Source of the DNA: Rikenellaceae bacterium
GTDB taxonomy: Bacteria > Bacteroidota > Bacteroidia > Bacteroidales > Rikenellaceae
Length of the DNA stretch: 64,000 nucleotides
NCBI GenBank assembly: GCA_015059965.1
Contig: SUZM01000010.1
Location: 1 to 64,000 of the forward strand
Direction: 5' to 3'
Under the pieces are notes generated by a model, which saw nothing but the letters and a program-made list of their open reading frames with translations, was not told where the DNA came from and made no database searches. Below are positions 30,625-39,316 of this stretch, one piece after another; the stretch's first letter is position 1; each line of letters starts with the position of its first letter. The position numbers and the translations under genes were made by a program.

Positions 30625-32733
30625 ATGCAACTCGGTGATTCGATAAAATTCCTGCCCGGTGTGGGAGAGGTGCGGGCCCGGCTCCTGGAAAAGGAGCTCG
30701 GGATTCGCACGGCAGAGGATCTGCTGTGGCACTTCCCCTTCCGCTACATCGACCGCACGAAGGTCTATCGAATCAACGAACTTACGGAGGATCGCGAACT
30801 TACGCATGTGCAGTTCCGGGGCCGTGTGACCGGCGTAAGCTACACCGGGGAGGGGCGCAAACGACGCTTCACGGTCTATGTTTCGGACAGCACGGGATCG
30901 GCCGAGCTGGTCTGGTTTCAGGGAGTGAAGTGGATCGAGAAGCGGATCGAGGTGGGACGCGAATACCTCATCTTCGGCCGCCCCTCGTTTTACCGCCACG
31001 AACTTTCGATGGTCCACCCCGAGGTCGAAACCATGGAGCAGGCCCTCACGCGCCGCACCGAGAGCGGCATGCAGGGGATCTACCCCTCGACCGAAAAGCT
31101 CTCCGCCGCCTTCGGCACCAAGGGACTCTATCAGTTGCAGTGCTCCCTCTGGCCGCTGATTCGGGAGTCGATCGCAGACTATATGCCCCGCGCAGTGTGT
31201 GAAAAGTATGGCCTGCCGACCCTGAAGGAGGCGCTGCACGACATCCACTTCCCACCCTCGACCGAGGGGGCACGCCGGGCACAATACCGCCTGAAGTTCG
31301 ACGAGCTGCTGGGCGTACAACTCGGGGTACAGTCGCGCCGAACGGAGCGCCTGCAGAAGATGGAGGGATTTTATTTCCCCAAGGTCGGCGAGCTCTTCAA
31401 CGATTTCTATCAAAAGCGGCTCCCCTTCCCGCTGACCGGCGCCCAAAAGCGGGTGATCCACGAGATCCGCAAAGACACCGTCACGGGCTACCAGATGAAC
31501 CGTCTGTTGCAGGGCGATGTGGGTTCGGGAAAGACCATGGTGGCCCTGATGTCGATGCTCCTGGCCGTGGACAACGGCTTTCAAGCCTGTATGATGGCCC
31601 CCACCGAGATCCTCGCCCGTCAACACTTTGCTACTCTGAGCCGTCTGCTGCAGGAGCTGCCCATCCGGGTGGCCATCCTGACCGGAGCCTCGAAGGCCAA
31701 AGAGCGGCGCACAGCCCTTGAGGGGATCGCCTCGGGAGAGGTGCAGATCCTGATCGGCACCCATGCCCTCATTGAGGAGAAGGTGCAGTTTGCCAATTTG
31801 GGCTTCGTGGTGATCGACGAACAACATCGCTTTGGCGTGGAGCAGCGGGCACGCCTCTGGACCAAAAACGCACGGCCACCCCACATTCTGGTGATGACCG
31901 CCACGCCGATCCCGCGCACGCTGGCCATGACCCTCTATGGGGATCTGGATGTCTCGGTGATCGACGAGCTGCCCCCGGGCCGCCAACCGATCCGCACCTA
32001 CCACTATACCGATGCCGCCCGATTGAAGCTCTTCGGCTTCATGCGCGAGCAGATCAAAGCCGGGCGACAGGTCTATGTGGTCTATCCGCTGATCAAGGAG
32101 TCGGAGAAGATGGACTACAAAAACCTGATGGAGGGGTACGAGGCCATCTCGCGAGACTTCCCACTGCCCGAATACATCACCGAGGTGTGTCACGGACAGA
32201 TGAAAGCCCAGGACAAGGAGATCTCGATGGATCGCTTCAAGCGTGGCGAGGCACACATTTTGGTAGCCACCTCCGTAATCGAGGTGGGGGTGGACGTCCC
32301 CAACGCCACGGTGATGGTGATCGAGTCGGCCGAGCGCTTCGGCCTCTCACAGCTGCACCAGCTGCGCGGACGCGTGGGACGCGGTGGCGGACAGTCCTAC
32401 TGCATTCTGATGTCGGGCGAGAAGCTCTCGCGCGAATCACGCGAGAGGCTGCGGGCCATGTGCGAGACCACGGATGGCTTCCGTCTCGCGGAGCTCGACC
32501 TCAAATTGCGCGGTGCAGGCGACATCAACGGCACCCTCCAAAGCGGTATGGCCTTTGACCTGAAGATCGCCAACCCGACACTCGATGTGCAGATCCTGAG
32601 CCTAACCAAAGAGGCCGCCGAGGAGATCCTAAGCCACGATCCGAGCCTCTCGCTACCGGAAAATCGAGGGCTGAGTGCCTTGAAAGCCCGCTACTCGGGA
32701 ACCCCACAGATCGATTTCTCGCGCATCTCCTGA
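30625..32733 (+). CDS. recG: ATP-dependent DNA helicase RecG
   Basis: Remodels stalled forks and branched DNA. The 702 residues begin with the wedge domain (KFLPGVGEVRARLLEKELGI), then the OB fold, followed by the helicase core with Walker A GDVGSGKT near residue 297, the DEQHRFG motif near 397 and QLRGRVGRGGGQSYC near 575. The length matches the family. It sits in a rightward run from pulA to DUF4924. Confidence 0.98.
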   Translation: MQLGDSIKFLPGVGEVRARLLEKELGIRTAEDLLWHFPFRYIDRTKVYRINELTEDRELTHVQFRGRVTGVSYTGEGRKRRFTVYVSDSTGSAELVWFQGVKWIEKRIEVGREYLIFGRPSFYRHELSMVHPEVETMEQALTRRTESGMQGIYPSTEKLSAAFGTKGLYQLQCSLWPLIRESIADYMPRAVCEKYGLPTLKEALHDIHFPPSTEGARRAQYRLKFDELLGVQLGVQSRRTERLQKMEGFYFPKVGELFNDFYQKRLPFPLTGAQKRVIHEIRKDTVTGYQMNRLLQGDVGSGKTMVALMSMLLAVDNGFQACMMAPTEILARQHFATLSRLLQELPIRVAILTGASKAKERRTALEGIASGEVQILIGTHALIEEKVQFANLGFVVIDEQHRFGVEQRARLWTKNARPPHILVMTATPIPRTLAMTLYGDLDVSVIDELPPGRQPIRTYHYTDAARLKLFGFMREQIKAGRQVYVVYPLIKESEKMDYKNLMEGYEAISRDFPLPEYITEVCHGQMKAQDKEISMDRFKRGEAHILVATSVIEVGVDVPNATVMVIESAERFGLSQLHQLRGRVGRGGGQSYCILMSGEKLSRESRERLRAMCETTDGFRLAELDLKLRGAGDINGTLQSGMAFDLKIANPTLDVQILSLTKEAAEEILSHDPSLSLPENRGLSALKARYSGTPQIDFSRIS

Positions 32734-32808
32734 CCCATGGCATACCGAAACCGGGAAAAACGACGTTATAAACAAGAGAGATTTACCTTTAACCAACGAC
32801 CACGAACC

Positions 32809-33612
32809 ATGAAACGATTTCTACTCCCTACACTCCTGCTGCTCCTGCTGCTTCCAGCAAAAGCATCGGCACAACTCTACCATCCGGGGGAGGAGCTGAG
32901 CTACAGCGTCAGCTACCGCGCCAAATTCTTCCCCAATGTCGAGGCGGCAACGGTGACCGTCAAGACCTCGAAGGAGGAGTACAACGGTCAAGAGGTCTAC
33001 AAGGTCGTGGGCCACGGCAAGACCCTGCCAACCTACCGACTCTTCTTTACCCTCGACGACTACTATACGATCCGCATCGACCCCCAAACCCTGCGCACAC
33101 TCAGGTTTGATTCGGACCTGCATGAGGGCGACTACACCTTCCGCAGCTACTACAACTACGACTGGGAGCGGATGGTGGCCTCGACCTGGTGGCAGTCACG
33201 CCAGCGCACACCCCGCCAGCGCCAGCTCAACCTCACCCGAGAGAGCATGGATGCCATCTCGCTCTTCTTCAACATGCGATCGGCCAAAGCCGACAGCTTC
33301 CGCGAAGGAGAGCAGCGCACCTTACAGCTGCTCCTGGAGGATACGGTACGCTACCTGAACTACCGATTCATCGGCCGCGAGGAGAAGAAGATCCGCCGCA
33401 TGGGCAAGTTCCGGACCCTGAAATTCGCCTGCCAGATCGGCTCTTCGGAGGGCTATTCGTTCACCGATGGCGATGAGTTCTTCCTCTGGATCTCGGACGA
33501 CAAAAACAAGATCCCCCTCTGGCTCGAATCCCCGATCAAGGTGGGCAGCATCCAGGCCTATGTCACCGAGCTCAAAGGTTTAAAATATCCGTTAGACAGC
33601 AAGATAAAGTAA
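32809..33612 (+). CDS. Exported DUF3108-like protein
   Basis: 267 residues from ATG 32809. The signal peptide MKRFLLPTLLLLLLLPAKASA is of the ordinary cleaved type. The mature part begins LYHPGEELSYSVSYRAKFF and is beta-rich, like the DUF3108 family of periplasmic proteins; function unknown. The 3' end of the gene, encoding KYPLDSKIK and the stop, is repeated twice downstream. A near-match to the -7 box (TACCTTTA, 32784-32791) lies upstream. Confidence 0.82.
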   Translation: MKRFLLPTLLLLLLLPAKASAQLYHPGEELSYSVSYRAKFFPNVEAATVTVKTSKEEYNGQEVYKVVGHGKTLPTYRLFFTLDDYYTIRIDPQTLRTLRFDSDLHEGDYTFRSYYNYDWERMVASTWWQSRQRTPRQRQLNLTRESMDAISLFFNMRSAKADSFREGEQRTLQLLLEDTVRYLNYRFIGREEKKIRRMGKFRTLKFACQIGSSEGYSFTDGDEFFLWISDDKNKIPLWLESPIKVGSIQAYVTELKGLKYPLDSKIK

Positions 33613-33766
33613 GATCAGCAGAAAAGGGGCTGGCCCTGCAAGGAGAAACCCCCAAAACGAAATATCCGTTGGACAGCAAGATAAAGTAAGATCAGCAGAA
33701 GAGGGGCTGGCCCTGCAAGGAGAAACCCCAAAACGAAATATCCGTTGGACAGCAAGATAAAGTAAT
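33583..33766 (+). repeat. Tandem duplication of a gene 3' end
   Basis: A unit starting AAATATCCGTTRGACAGC occurs at 33583, 33660 and 33736 (spacing 77 then 76; the third copy is partial). Each copy contains the last nine codons and stop of the DUF3108-like gene. The linker carries a GGGGCTGGCCCTGCAAGG segment. The copies are nearly identical, so the duplication is recent. Confidence 0.9.
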
Positions 33767-33795
33767 CAATCAGTAAATAGAAACCGAAAATAAAA

Positions 33796-34737
33796 ATGGA
33801 AGAGTACAACAAGAACAACGAGGAGTATCGTCCTGAGTATGACTATGAGGACGAACCCCAAGGCATGAATGCCGAGAAGTCGATCCGCGGTTACCGCATC
33901 GTCATCATCCTGCTGGCCGTGATCCTGGCCGCCCTCTCGATCCTCTACTTCAACATCCACCGCCAACAGCAGGCCGACTACGCCCTGCTGGAGATCGATC
34001 GCGACTCGATCCAGAGCAACCTCTCGAACCTGATGGTCGATTTCGACAGCCTGCAGTTCAACAACGACTCGATCAACGCCTCGCTGGCCATCGAGCGCCA
34101 ACGTGCCGACTCGCTGATGGATCGCCTCAAGAAGGAGCGTTCGTGGAGCTATGCCAAGATCAAGCAGTACGAAAAAGAGGTGGGCACGCTCCAGAGCCTG
34201 ATGCGCAACTACCTGCGCCAGATCGACTCGCTCAACACCCTGAATCAGAAGCTCATCACCGAGAATGTCGGCTACCGTAAGGAGATCTCGTCGATCACAC
34301 AACGAGCCGAGCTGGCCGAAGAGAAGGCCACCGAGTTGGACAATATGGTCAAGGCCGGATCGGTATTGAAGGCCCGCAGCATCCGCCTCACCGGCCTGAA
34401 CAACCGCGGCAACGAGGTCTCGCGCATCAAGAATGCCGCCCGTCTGCGCACCGACTTCATGCTTGCGGCCAACGACCTTGCCACACCGGGCGACAAGACA
34501 ATCTATGTACGCCTGATCGCCCCCGACGGCTACGTCCTCTCGACCGAGGGCGCCCCCTCGTTTGAGTTCGAGGGCGAACGCCTCTCCTACTCGGCCGAGC
34601 GCACGATCGACTACCAAAACGAGGATATCGAGGTGGGTATCTTCTACTCGGGTTCGGGCTTTACAGCCGGCACCTATACCGTTCAGCTCTATGCCGACGG
34701 CCGCCTGATCGGAAGTTCTGAAATCTCAATGCGCTAA
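33796..34737 (+). CDS. Coiled-coil membrane protein, conserved in Bacteroidetes
   Basis: 313 residues: an acidic, Tyr-rich N-terminus (1-28), one membrane helix (about 33-52), a long coiled coil (about 60-190, with repeated DSL phrases such as DFDSLQFNNDSINASL), and a C-terminal beta domain (about 195-313). The topology suggests a short cytoplasmic tail and a periplasmic coil ending in a globular head. I know no function for it. The next gene starts 3 bases after its stop. Confidence 0.8.
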   Translation: MEEYNKNNEEYRPEYDYEDEPQGMNAEKSIRGYRIVIILLAVILAALSILYFNIHRQQQADYALLEIDRDSIQSNLSNLMVDFDSLQFNNDSINASLAIERQRADSLMDRLKKERSWSYAKIKQYEKEVGTLQSLMRNYLRQIDSLNTLNQKLITENVGYRKEISSITQRAELAEEKATELDNMVKAGSVLKARSIRLTGLNNRGNEVSRIKNAARLRTDFMLAANDLATPGDKTIYVRLIAPDGYVLSTEGAPSFEFEGERLSYSAERTIDYQNEDIEVGIFYSGSGFTAGTYTVQLYADGRLIGSSEISMR

Positions 34738-34740
34738 CCG

Positions 34741-35301
34741 ATGGACATCGCCCAACAGAAACGACGCGAGAATATCGCCGAATATATCCTCTACCTCTGG
34801 CAGTTGGAGGATCTGCTGCGGGCCCTGCAGTTCAGCCCCGAGGCGATCTACTCGCAACTCGTGGCCCCGCGCCCAATTCCCGAGGAGGGGAAAAACAACT
34901 TCCTGATCTGGTACATGGAGATCGGCAACCTGCTGCGCCAGGAGGGCAAGGAGTCGCAAGGACACCTGGAGCATACGCTCCACCTGATCGGCGACCTGCA
35001 TAACCTGCACCTGCAACTGCTCGAATTGCCGATCGGCGAACACTACCGCCAAACCTTCTCGCGCGTGGCCCCCGAGCTGCCGCGCCTGAGGCTGATCCTG
35101 GGCAAGGAGCGGGCTGAGATGAGCGATACGGAGTTGCAATTCCGCGCCCTCTATGCCGCCATGCTCTACCGCATCAAGGGCGAGGGCGAAAAGTCCCCCG
35201 TGAGCGATACGCTGGCCCTGATCTCCCCCTCCATCGGGGAACTCGCAGCCCTCTATGGTAAGGTGGAGCGTGGCGAAATCGACCTCTTCAAGAGCGAGTA
35301 G
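34741..35301 (+). CDS. DUF4924-like protein
   Basis: A 186-residue, largely helical cytoplasmic protein beginning MDIAQQKRRENIAEYILYLW. It resembles DUF4924, a Bacteroidetes-only family without assigned function. It starts 3 bases after the coiled-coil membrane protein gene, which implies coupling. A terminator hairpin and then a repeat array follow. Confidence 0.78.
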   Translation: MDIAQQKRRENIAEYILYLWQLEDLLRALQFSPEAIYSQLVAPRPIPEEGKNNFLIWYMEIGNLLRQEGKESQGHLEHTLHLIGDLHNLHLQLLELPIGEHYRQTFSRVAPELPRLRLILGKERAEMSDTELQFRALYAAMLYRIKGEGEKSPVSDTLALISPSIGELAALYGKVERGEIDLFKSE

Positions 35302-35330
35302 CCCCCCCCGAACGAAATTTAACCCCAAGT

Positions 35331-35364
35331 GAGGCTGTCCAACCGGTAGTGTTGTGACAGCCTC
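35331..35364 (+). terminator. Hairpin after DUF4924
   Basis: A 9-bp stem, GAGGCTGTC with GACAGCCTC (35331-35339 with 35356-35364), has a 16-base loop and a weak T-rich tail. Confidence 0.65.
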
Positions 35365-35421
35365 ATTTCATAGGAGGTTATTACGACCGATGCGATAATT
35401 TTTCGCATGCTCTTTATGGGG

Positions 35422-35940
35422 AGCACTACTTTCGGGGAAAGCAAGACAAGTGCAAAATTTACCGCACCCCATACTTTTTTTTATTTTAGGCGAGGAAATT
35501 TTGTGCCAACGCAGATTCTCCCGGAAGGGACGTACTCTGTGTACTTCCCTTTCGGGAAAAGCAAGGCGGTGAAAAATTTACTGCACCTCATACTTTTTTT
35601 ATTTTAGGCGAGGAAATTTTGTGCCAACGCAGATTCTCCCGGAAGGGACGTACTCTGTTTACTCCCCTTTCGGGAAAAGCAAGGCGGTGCAAAATTTACC
35701 GCACCCCATACTTTTTTTATTTTAGGCGAGGAAATTTTGTGCCAACGCAGATTCTCCCGGAAGGGACGTACTCTGTGTACTTCCCTTTCGGGAAAAACGA
35801 GGCGGTGCAAAATTTACCGCACTCCATACTTTTTTTATTTTAGGCGAGGAAATTTTGTGCCAACGCAGATTCTCCCGGAAGGGACGTACTCTGTGTACTT
35901 CCCTTTCGGGAAAAGCAAGGCGGTGCAAAATTTACCGCAT
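35422..35940. repeat. 118-bp tandem array of the palindromic repeat (locus E)
   Basis: Four units start at 35488, 35606, 35724 and 35842, exactly 118 bp apart, preceded by a half unit from 35422. Each unit is one imperfect palindrome: the left arm GCGAGGAAATTTTGTGCC pairs with GGTGCAAAATTTACCGC, and the inner arm CCCGGAAGGGACGTAC pairs with GTACTTCCCTTTCGGG around TCTGT. Units are joined by a T-rich linker with a T7-8 run. Because 118 is not a multiple of 3, any reading frame shifts at each unit, so the array is not coding. It lies between DUF4924 and the ribosomal operon, both reading toward it. Confidence 0.92.
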
Positions 35941-35950
35941 AAAATAAAAA

Positions 35951-35990
35951 AAATACAAAGGGCTGTCAAAATTGACAGCCCTTTGTATTT
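35951..35990. terminator. Terminator of the rpmB-rpmG-DUF4295 operon
   Basis: An 18-bp perfect stem (35951-35968 with 35973-35990) with a 4-base loop and A/T runs on both sides works in both directions. Confidence 0.93.
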
Positions 35991-36012
35991 AAGATTTGCT
36001 CTTAAATACCGA

Positions 36013-36168
36013 TTACTTCTTAGCGAAGAAATCCTTAACCTCGTCGTTGTGAACGATAGCCTCCTTGAAGATGTAGGCGCCCGTCTTCTCCGACTTAACC
36101 ATCTTGATACACTTCGTGTACTGCTTACCGGTACCCGTTTTAAGGGTTGCAACTACTTTCTTTGCCAT
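36013..36168 (-). CDS. DUF4295 family small basic protein
   Basis: A 51-residue Lys-rich protein, MAKKVVATLKTGTGKQYTKC at its start, ending DFFAKK. It matches DUF4295, a Bacteroidetes-specific family regularly encoded behind rpmB and rpmG and therefore suspected to be a ribosome-associated protein. It lies 12 bases after rpmG and just before a strong terminator. Confidence 0.9.
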   Translation of the reverse strand: MAKKVVATLKTGTGKQYTKCIKMVKSEKTGAYIFKEAIVHNDEVKDFFAKK

Positions 36169-36180
36169 ATTGCACTAATG

Positions 36181-36363
36181 TTATTTAATCTCGCGGTGTA
36201 CGGTTACACGCTTCAAATAGGGGTTGTACTTCTTACGCTCCAGACGATCGGGCGTGTTCTTCTTGTTCTTGGTGGTGATGTAACGCGACATGCCTGCTAC
36301 GCCACTCTCCTTCTGCTCGGTGCACTCCAGGATCACCTGAACTCTGTTACCTTTCTTTGCCAT
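36181..36363 (-). CDS. rpmG: Ribosomal protein L33
   Basis: A 60-residue 50S protein, [18 protein letters not shown] at the start and [16 protein letters not shown] at the end. It lacks the CxxC pairs, so it is the zinc-independent form. Middle gene of rpmB-rpmG-DUF4295. Confidence 0.97.
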   Translation of the reverse strand: MAKKGNRVQVILECTEQKESGVAGMSRYITTKNKKNTPDRLERKKYNPYLKRVTVHREIK

Positions 36364-36376
36364 TTCTTACCTGTTT

Positions 36377-36610
36377 TTAGTAGACCTTTTTGGGAGCGGC
36401 TGCCTCACGCAGAGCCACAGCAAGACCCTTTTTGTTAATAGTTTTCATACCGGCTGCCGTCACCTTCAGGGTAATCCAGCGGCCCTCCTCCTCCGACCAG
36501 AAACGCTTCGTCTTCAGATTGGGGCTGAAGGTGCGCTTGGTCTTGTGGTGCGAGTGGGAAACATTATTGCCGCCCATCGCCGTTTTGCCAGTGATTTCGC
36601 AAATTTTCAT
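36377..36610 (-). CDS. rpmB: Ribosomal protein L28
   Basis: A 77-residue 50S protein with MKICEITGKTAMGGNNVSHS at the start and the RRF-like segment KTKRTFSPNLKTKRFW. It has only one Cys near the start, so it is the zinc-free form. First gene of the operon. Confidence 0.97.
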   Translation of the reverse strand: MKICEITGKTAMGGNNVSHSHHKTKRTFSPNLKTKRFWSEEEGRWITLKVTAAGMKTINKKGLAVALREAAAPKKVY

Positions 36611-36645
36611 TGTTCTTTAATTTTAGTTTAGCCCATAAGGGGTTG

Positions 36646-36653
36646 CAAAGATA
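36646..36653 (-). promoter_or_regulatory. -7 promoter box of the rpmB operon
   Basis: Reads TATCTTTG on the minus strand, 35 bases before the rpmB ATG. Confidence 0.7.
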
Positions 36654-36747
36654 GGCATTTTTCCCCGAAAACCAAAGAGAATTTCAAAATTCAAAATTCA
36701 AAATTCAATTTTTTTAGCGCTTTGAGCCTAAAAATGGGGCTTGTCGG

Positions 36748-36778
36748 TTTGTTTTTCGGGAATTTCTCCCTACATTTG
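36748..36778 (+). promoter_or_regulatory. Full promoter with no intact gene behind it
   Basis: A TTTG (36748-36751), a 19-base spacer and TACATTTG (36771-36778) match the consensus exactly. The next intact gene on this strand starts at 37122, about 340 bases on, with broken coding sequence between. Confidence 0.6.
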
Positions 36779-36817
36779 TAGTGTCAAGCAGCCACCCTTG
36801 CAAAAGGCAAAGCAGCA

Positions 36818-37080
36818 TGGCAGACATATTTTTAGTGAAAGTGTATTCGCTTTTATTCCTTGAATGGAAATCTGGAAAATTTTCAATATGGTCAAGGAGA
36901 GCAACACACTCGTCACCTGGTATTGGTACTTGTCGGGCGCACTTCTTGCCCCGCACCGATACGGGTGTGGGGTATTGTTTATTTGGCCATAGGTATTCCA
37001 GAACCTCCATTCAGATAAACGAATCGACTCCACACTTTCTATTTTTATTAACCTGCCATTTTGGAGTTGGATGGTAATTG
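36818..37080 (+). pseudogene. Possible decayed membrane-protein gene fragment
   Basis: From 36864 a short frame reads MEIWKIFNMVKESNTLVTWY and continues through YWYLSGALLAP before a stop. After the stop the same frame goes on with FINLPFWSWM. The phrase TWYWYLSGALL is reminiscent of YeeE/YedE-type transporters, but this is a weak, memory-based likeness. Other overlapping frames here (such as 36818 onward) are open but not protein-like. The composition is more AT-rich than neighbouring genes. Confidence 0.22.
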
Positions 37081-37121
37081 AATTTTGAAACCAATTACAA
37101 ACCTTTTAAAATTTAATTACA

Positions 37122-37577
37122 ATGAAAAAGTATCTATTTTTACTCAGCGCCATGTGCGCTCTGACGTTTATCGGATGCTCCGATGACAGTGAAACGGAAA
37201 AAGCACTTGTCGGCAATTGGTTGCTGACCGCCGAGTGGGATGGTTGGGTGAATCCCGACACCGGAAAAGAAGAGGGTGAATTAGACCCGTACACCTACGA
37301 CGAAGCCTTTATTCTGATCCTTGACAAGGATGGTATGGCTACCTGTTATTGGGACACCTCCGACCCAAACGATGTGGATAGCGCACCATATTCTTACGAC
37401 AGCTCGACAAACACAATATATCTGCCCATCTTGTATGACAGCGACCGAGTTGTCATAGAGAGCCTGACAGATGATCAACTGATTTTGAAATGTAAATATT
37501 CGACCTCAATAGGGGATTCTGGCGAAGGGTTTGAGGATGTAACAATAGTAGAAAAGCAGTTTTTCAGCCGCATGTAA
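37122..37577 (+). CDS. Small lipoprotein, lipocalin-like domain suspected
   Basis: 151 residues. The signal peptide MKKYLFLLSAMCALTFIGC ends in a lipobox at Cys19, and SDDSE follows as an acidic surface-export signal. The mature part starts LVGNWLLTAEWDGW, the opening usual for Bacteroidetes lipocalin-like or DUF-type beta-barrel lipoproteins, and is very acidic. It is AT-richer than neighbours and surrounded by gene-poor sequence, so it may be acquired. Function unknown. Confidence 0.75.
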   Translation: MKKYLFLLSAMCALTFIGCSDDSETEKALVGNWLLTAEWDGWVNPDTGKEEGELDPYTYDEAFILILDKDGMATCYWDTSDPNDVDSAPYSYDSSTNTIYLPILYDSDRVVIESLTDDQLILKCKYSTSIGDSGEGFEDVTIVEKQFFSRM

Positions 37578-38073
37578 TGAGCGATTGCTGAGAGCAAAAA
37601 CGTCAAGGAGTAATATTCCTCAACCTCCCCAAACTTTTAATCGCTTCAAATTAAATTTGGTGCTTATATACAAGATTACACGATCGGGAGCGAAATTCAC
37701 TTTACACTCCTTTTTTACTCACGGCGTTCCGCCGTGTTTATAAGTGCTGACCCACCCCCTAAATCCCCCGCCTCGGGCAGGGGACTTAGTCAGCCTAACG
37801 GCTGAAAAGAGGTCATTTTACGCCAAAGTGTAAAATGATATATAATTACCTTAAATTTCACACTTGCCCCGGGAAATCACTCTTTCCCGGGGCATTCTTG
37901 TCTCCATGAAAAAAGGGGGGCTTGGGTATAAAACCCAGGGCATTTAGGTCAGAGTCTGTCCACGACTTGTCAGACCGGCTCCGTTTTTTATTGCGTGTCG
38001 CGCATAAAAAGATTGCCCCATCGGCTGACCGGCAACATCCTCACAATGACACAGAAAAAGCCTCTAGCTATTG
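37578..38073. other. Gene-free region dense in hairpins
   Basis: Nearly 500 bases without a credible gene. Hairpins include CACGGCG-TTC-CGCCGTG (37720-37736), a composite stem-loop with CTAAATCCCC and GGGGACTTAG (about 37745-37795), TCATTTTAC with GTAAAATGA (37813-37838), and the strong stem at 37866-37893. Near 38010-38055, AGATTGCCCC...CTCACAATGACA has the style of intergenic repeats seen in many bacteria. Confidence 0.5.
37866..37893. terminator. GC-rich hairpin, terminator-like
   Basis: An 11-bp perfect stem, GCCCCGGGAAA with TTTCCCGGGGC, and a 6-base loop, followed by ATTCTTG. It may end the lipoprotein transcript or belong to a repeat. Confidence 0.6.
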
Positions 38074-39312
38074 TTATGCCTTCAGTTCGTCGCGCAACAG
38101 GGCAACGGCGTAGGCCGAGGAGCGTTCGATGATTTGGCCGCGGTCGGTGCCGCACTGGCGGCACACGGCCACCGTGCGTTTGGGGCCCGCGACGGCCATC
38201 CAGACCGTGCCCACGGGTTTCTCGGCAGAGCCTCCCGAGGGGCCGGCAATGCCGCTGGTGGCGATGGCATAGTCCGCAGCGAAGAGATTGCGGGCCCCCT
38301 CGGCCATTTGGCGCACCACCTCCTCGCTCACGGCACCATGGCGACCAAGGCTCTCGGCACTTACCCCCAGCAGCTGCTCCTTGATGCGGTTTTGGTAGGC
38401 CACGACACTCCCCATAAAGTAGCCCGAGGCCCCCGGCATGGCGGTGAAGAGCGAGGCGATACGCCCTCCCGTACAGCTCTCGGCCACGGCAAGGCGCTTG
38501 CCGCGCTCGAGGAGCGTATGGTGGATCAACTCCTGCACCGAGGCGGTCTCATAGCCCACGACATATTCGGGGATCAGCTTTTGCAATTCGGCAAAGCGCT
38601 CCTCGATCTCGCGCATCACGCTCTCGCCCTCGACCTCATAGGCCGAAAGGCGCAGGCGCACCGCCCCGGGGTTGGGCAGGTAGGCGAGTTTCAGGTAGTC
38701 GGGCAAGGCCTCCTCCCAGGGGGCGATCCGTTCGGCAAGCATCGACTCGGCAAGGCCTGAGGTGATAAGTGTACGGTGGACGATTGCACGCAACTTAAAG
38801 CGCTCCTTGAGGCGGGGCATCACCTCCTCGGCGATCAGGTGCTCCATCTCGAAGGGGACACCCGGCAACGAGACGACGACCCGCTCCTCCCGCTCGAACC
38901 ACATGCCCGGGGCCGTGCCGTGGCGGTTGAAGAGCACCGTGCAGCAGTCGGGCACCAGAGCCTGGCCGCGGTTCAGTTCGTTGAATGCCACGCCCCGCTT
39001 TTCGAGCATCGTGCGCACATGCTCCCCCACGCGCTCGTCGTAGCGCAGCTCGCCTCCGAAGAGGTCCGAGAGGGTCTTCTTCGTAATATCGTCCTTCGTG
39101 GGGCCCAGGCCGCCGGTGAGGATCACCACATTCGAGGTTTCGAGGGCTCGCTCCACACTCCGGGTGATCTGCTGGCGGTCATCGCCTATCGAGAGGCGCT
39201 CGTGCACCACGATTCCGGCGCGGTTCAGGTGTTTCGAAATGGAGACGGAGTTGGTATCGACAATCTGTCCGATCAGGATCTCATCGCCGATGGTAATTAT
39301 CGTAGCTTTCAT
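38074..39312 (-). CDS. cinA: CinA-like protein (competence/damage-inducible)
   Basis: A 412-residue two-domain protein. The N-terminal molybdopterin-binding-like domain has ITIGDEILIGQIVDTNS and LTGGLGPTKDDITK. The C-terminal PncC-type nicotinamide mononucleotide deamidase domain has AVAESCTGGRIASLFTAMPG. The family recycles NMN and hydrolyses ADP-ribose. The gene starts 4 bases after pyrD ends, so the two form one transcript. Confidence 0.96.
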   Translation of the reverse strand: MKATIITIGDEILIGQIVDTNSVSISKHLNRAGIVVHERLSIGDDRQQITRSVERALETSNVVILTGGLGPTKDDITKKTLSDLFGGELRYDERVGEHVRTMLEKRGVAFNELNRGQALVPDCCTVLFNRHGTAPGMWFEREERVVVSLPGVPFEMEHLIAEEVMPRLKERFKLRAIVHRTLITSGLAESMLAERIAPWEEALPDYLKLAYLPNPGAVRLRLSAYEVEGESVMREIEERFAELQKLIPEYVVGYETASVQELIHHTLLERGKRLAVAESCTGGRIASLFTAMPGASGYFMGSVVAYQNRIKEQLLGVSAESLGRHGAVSEEVVRQMAEGARNLFAADYAIATSGIAGPSGGSAEKPVGTVWMAVAGPKRTVAVCRQCGTDRGQIIERSSAYAVALLRDELKA

Positions 39313-39316
39313 TTTT

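Noticed and set aside
35488..35940. The 118-bp array as a CRISPR or as coding sequence
   Set aside because: Units are contiguous and nearly identical throughout, with no distinct spacers, and a 118-bp period shifts any reading frame each unit. It is a palindromic tandem repeat.
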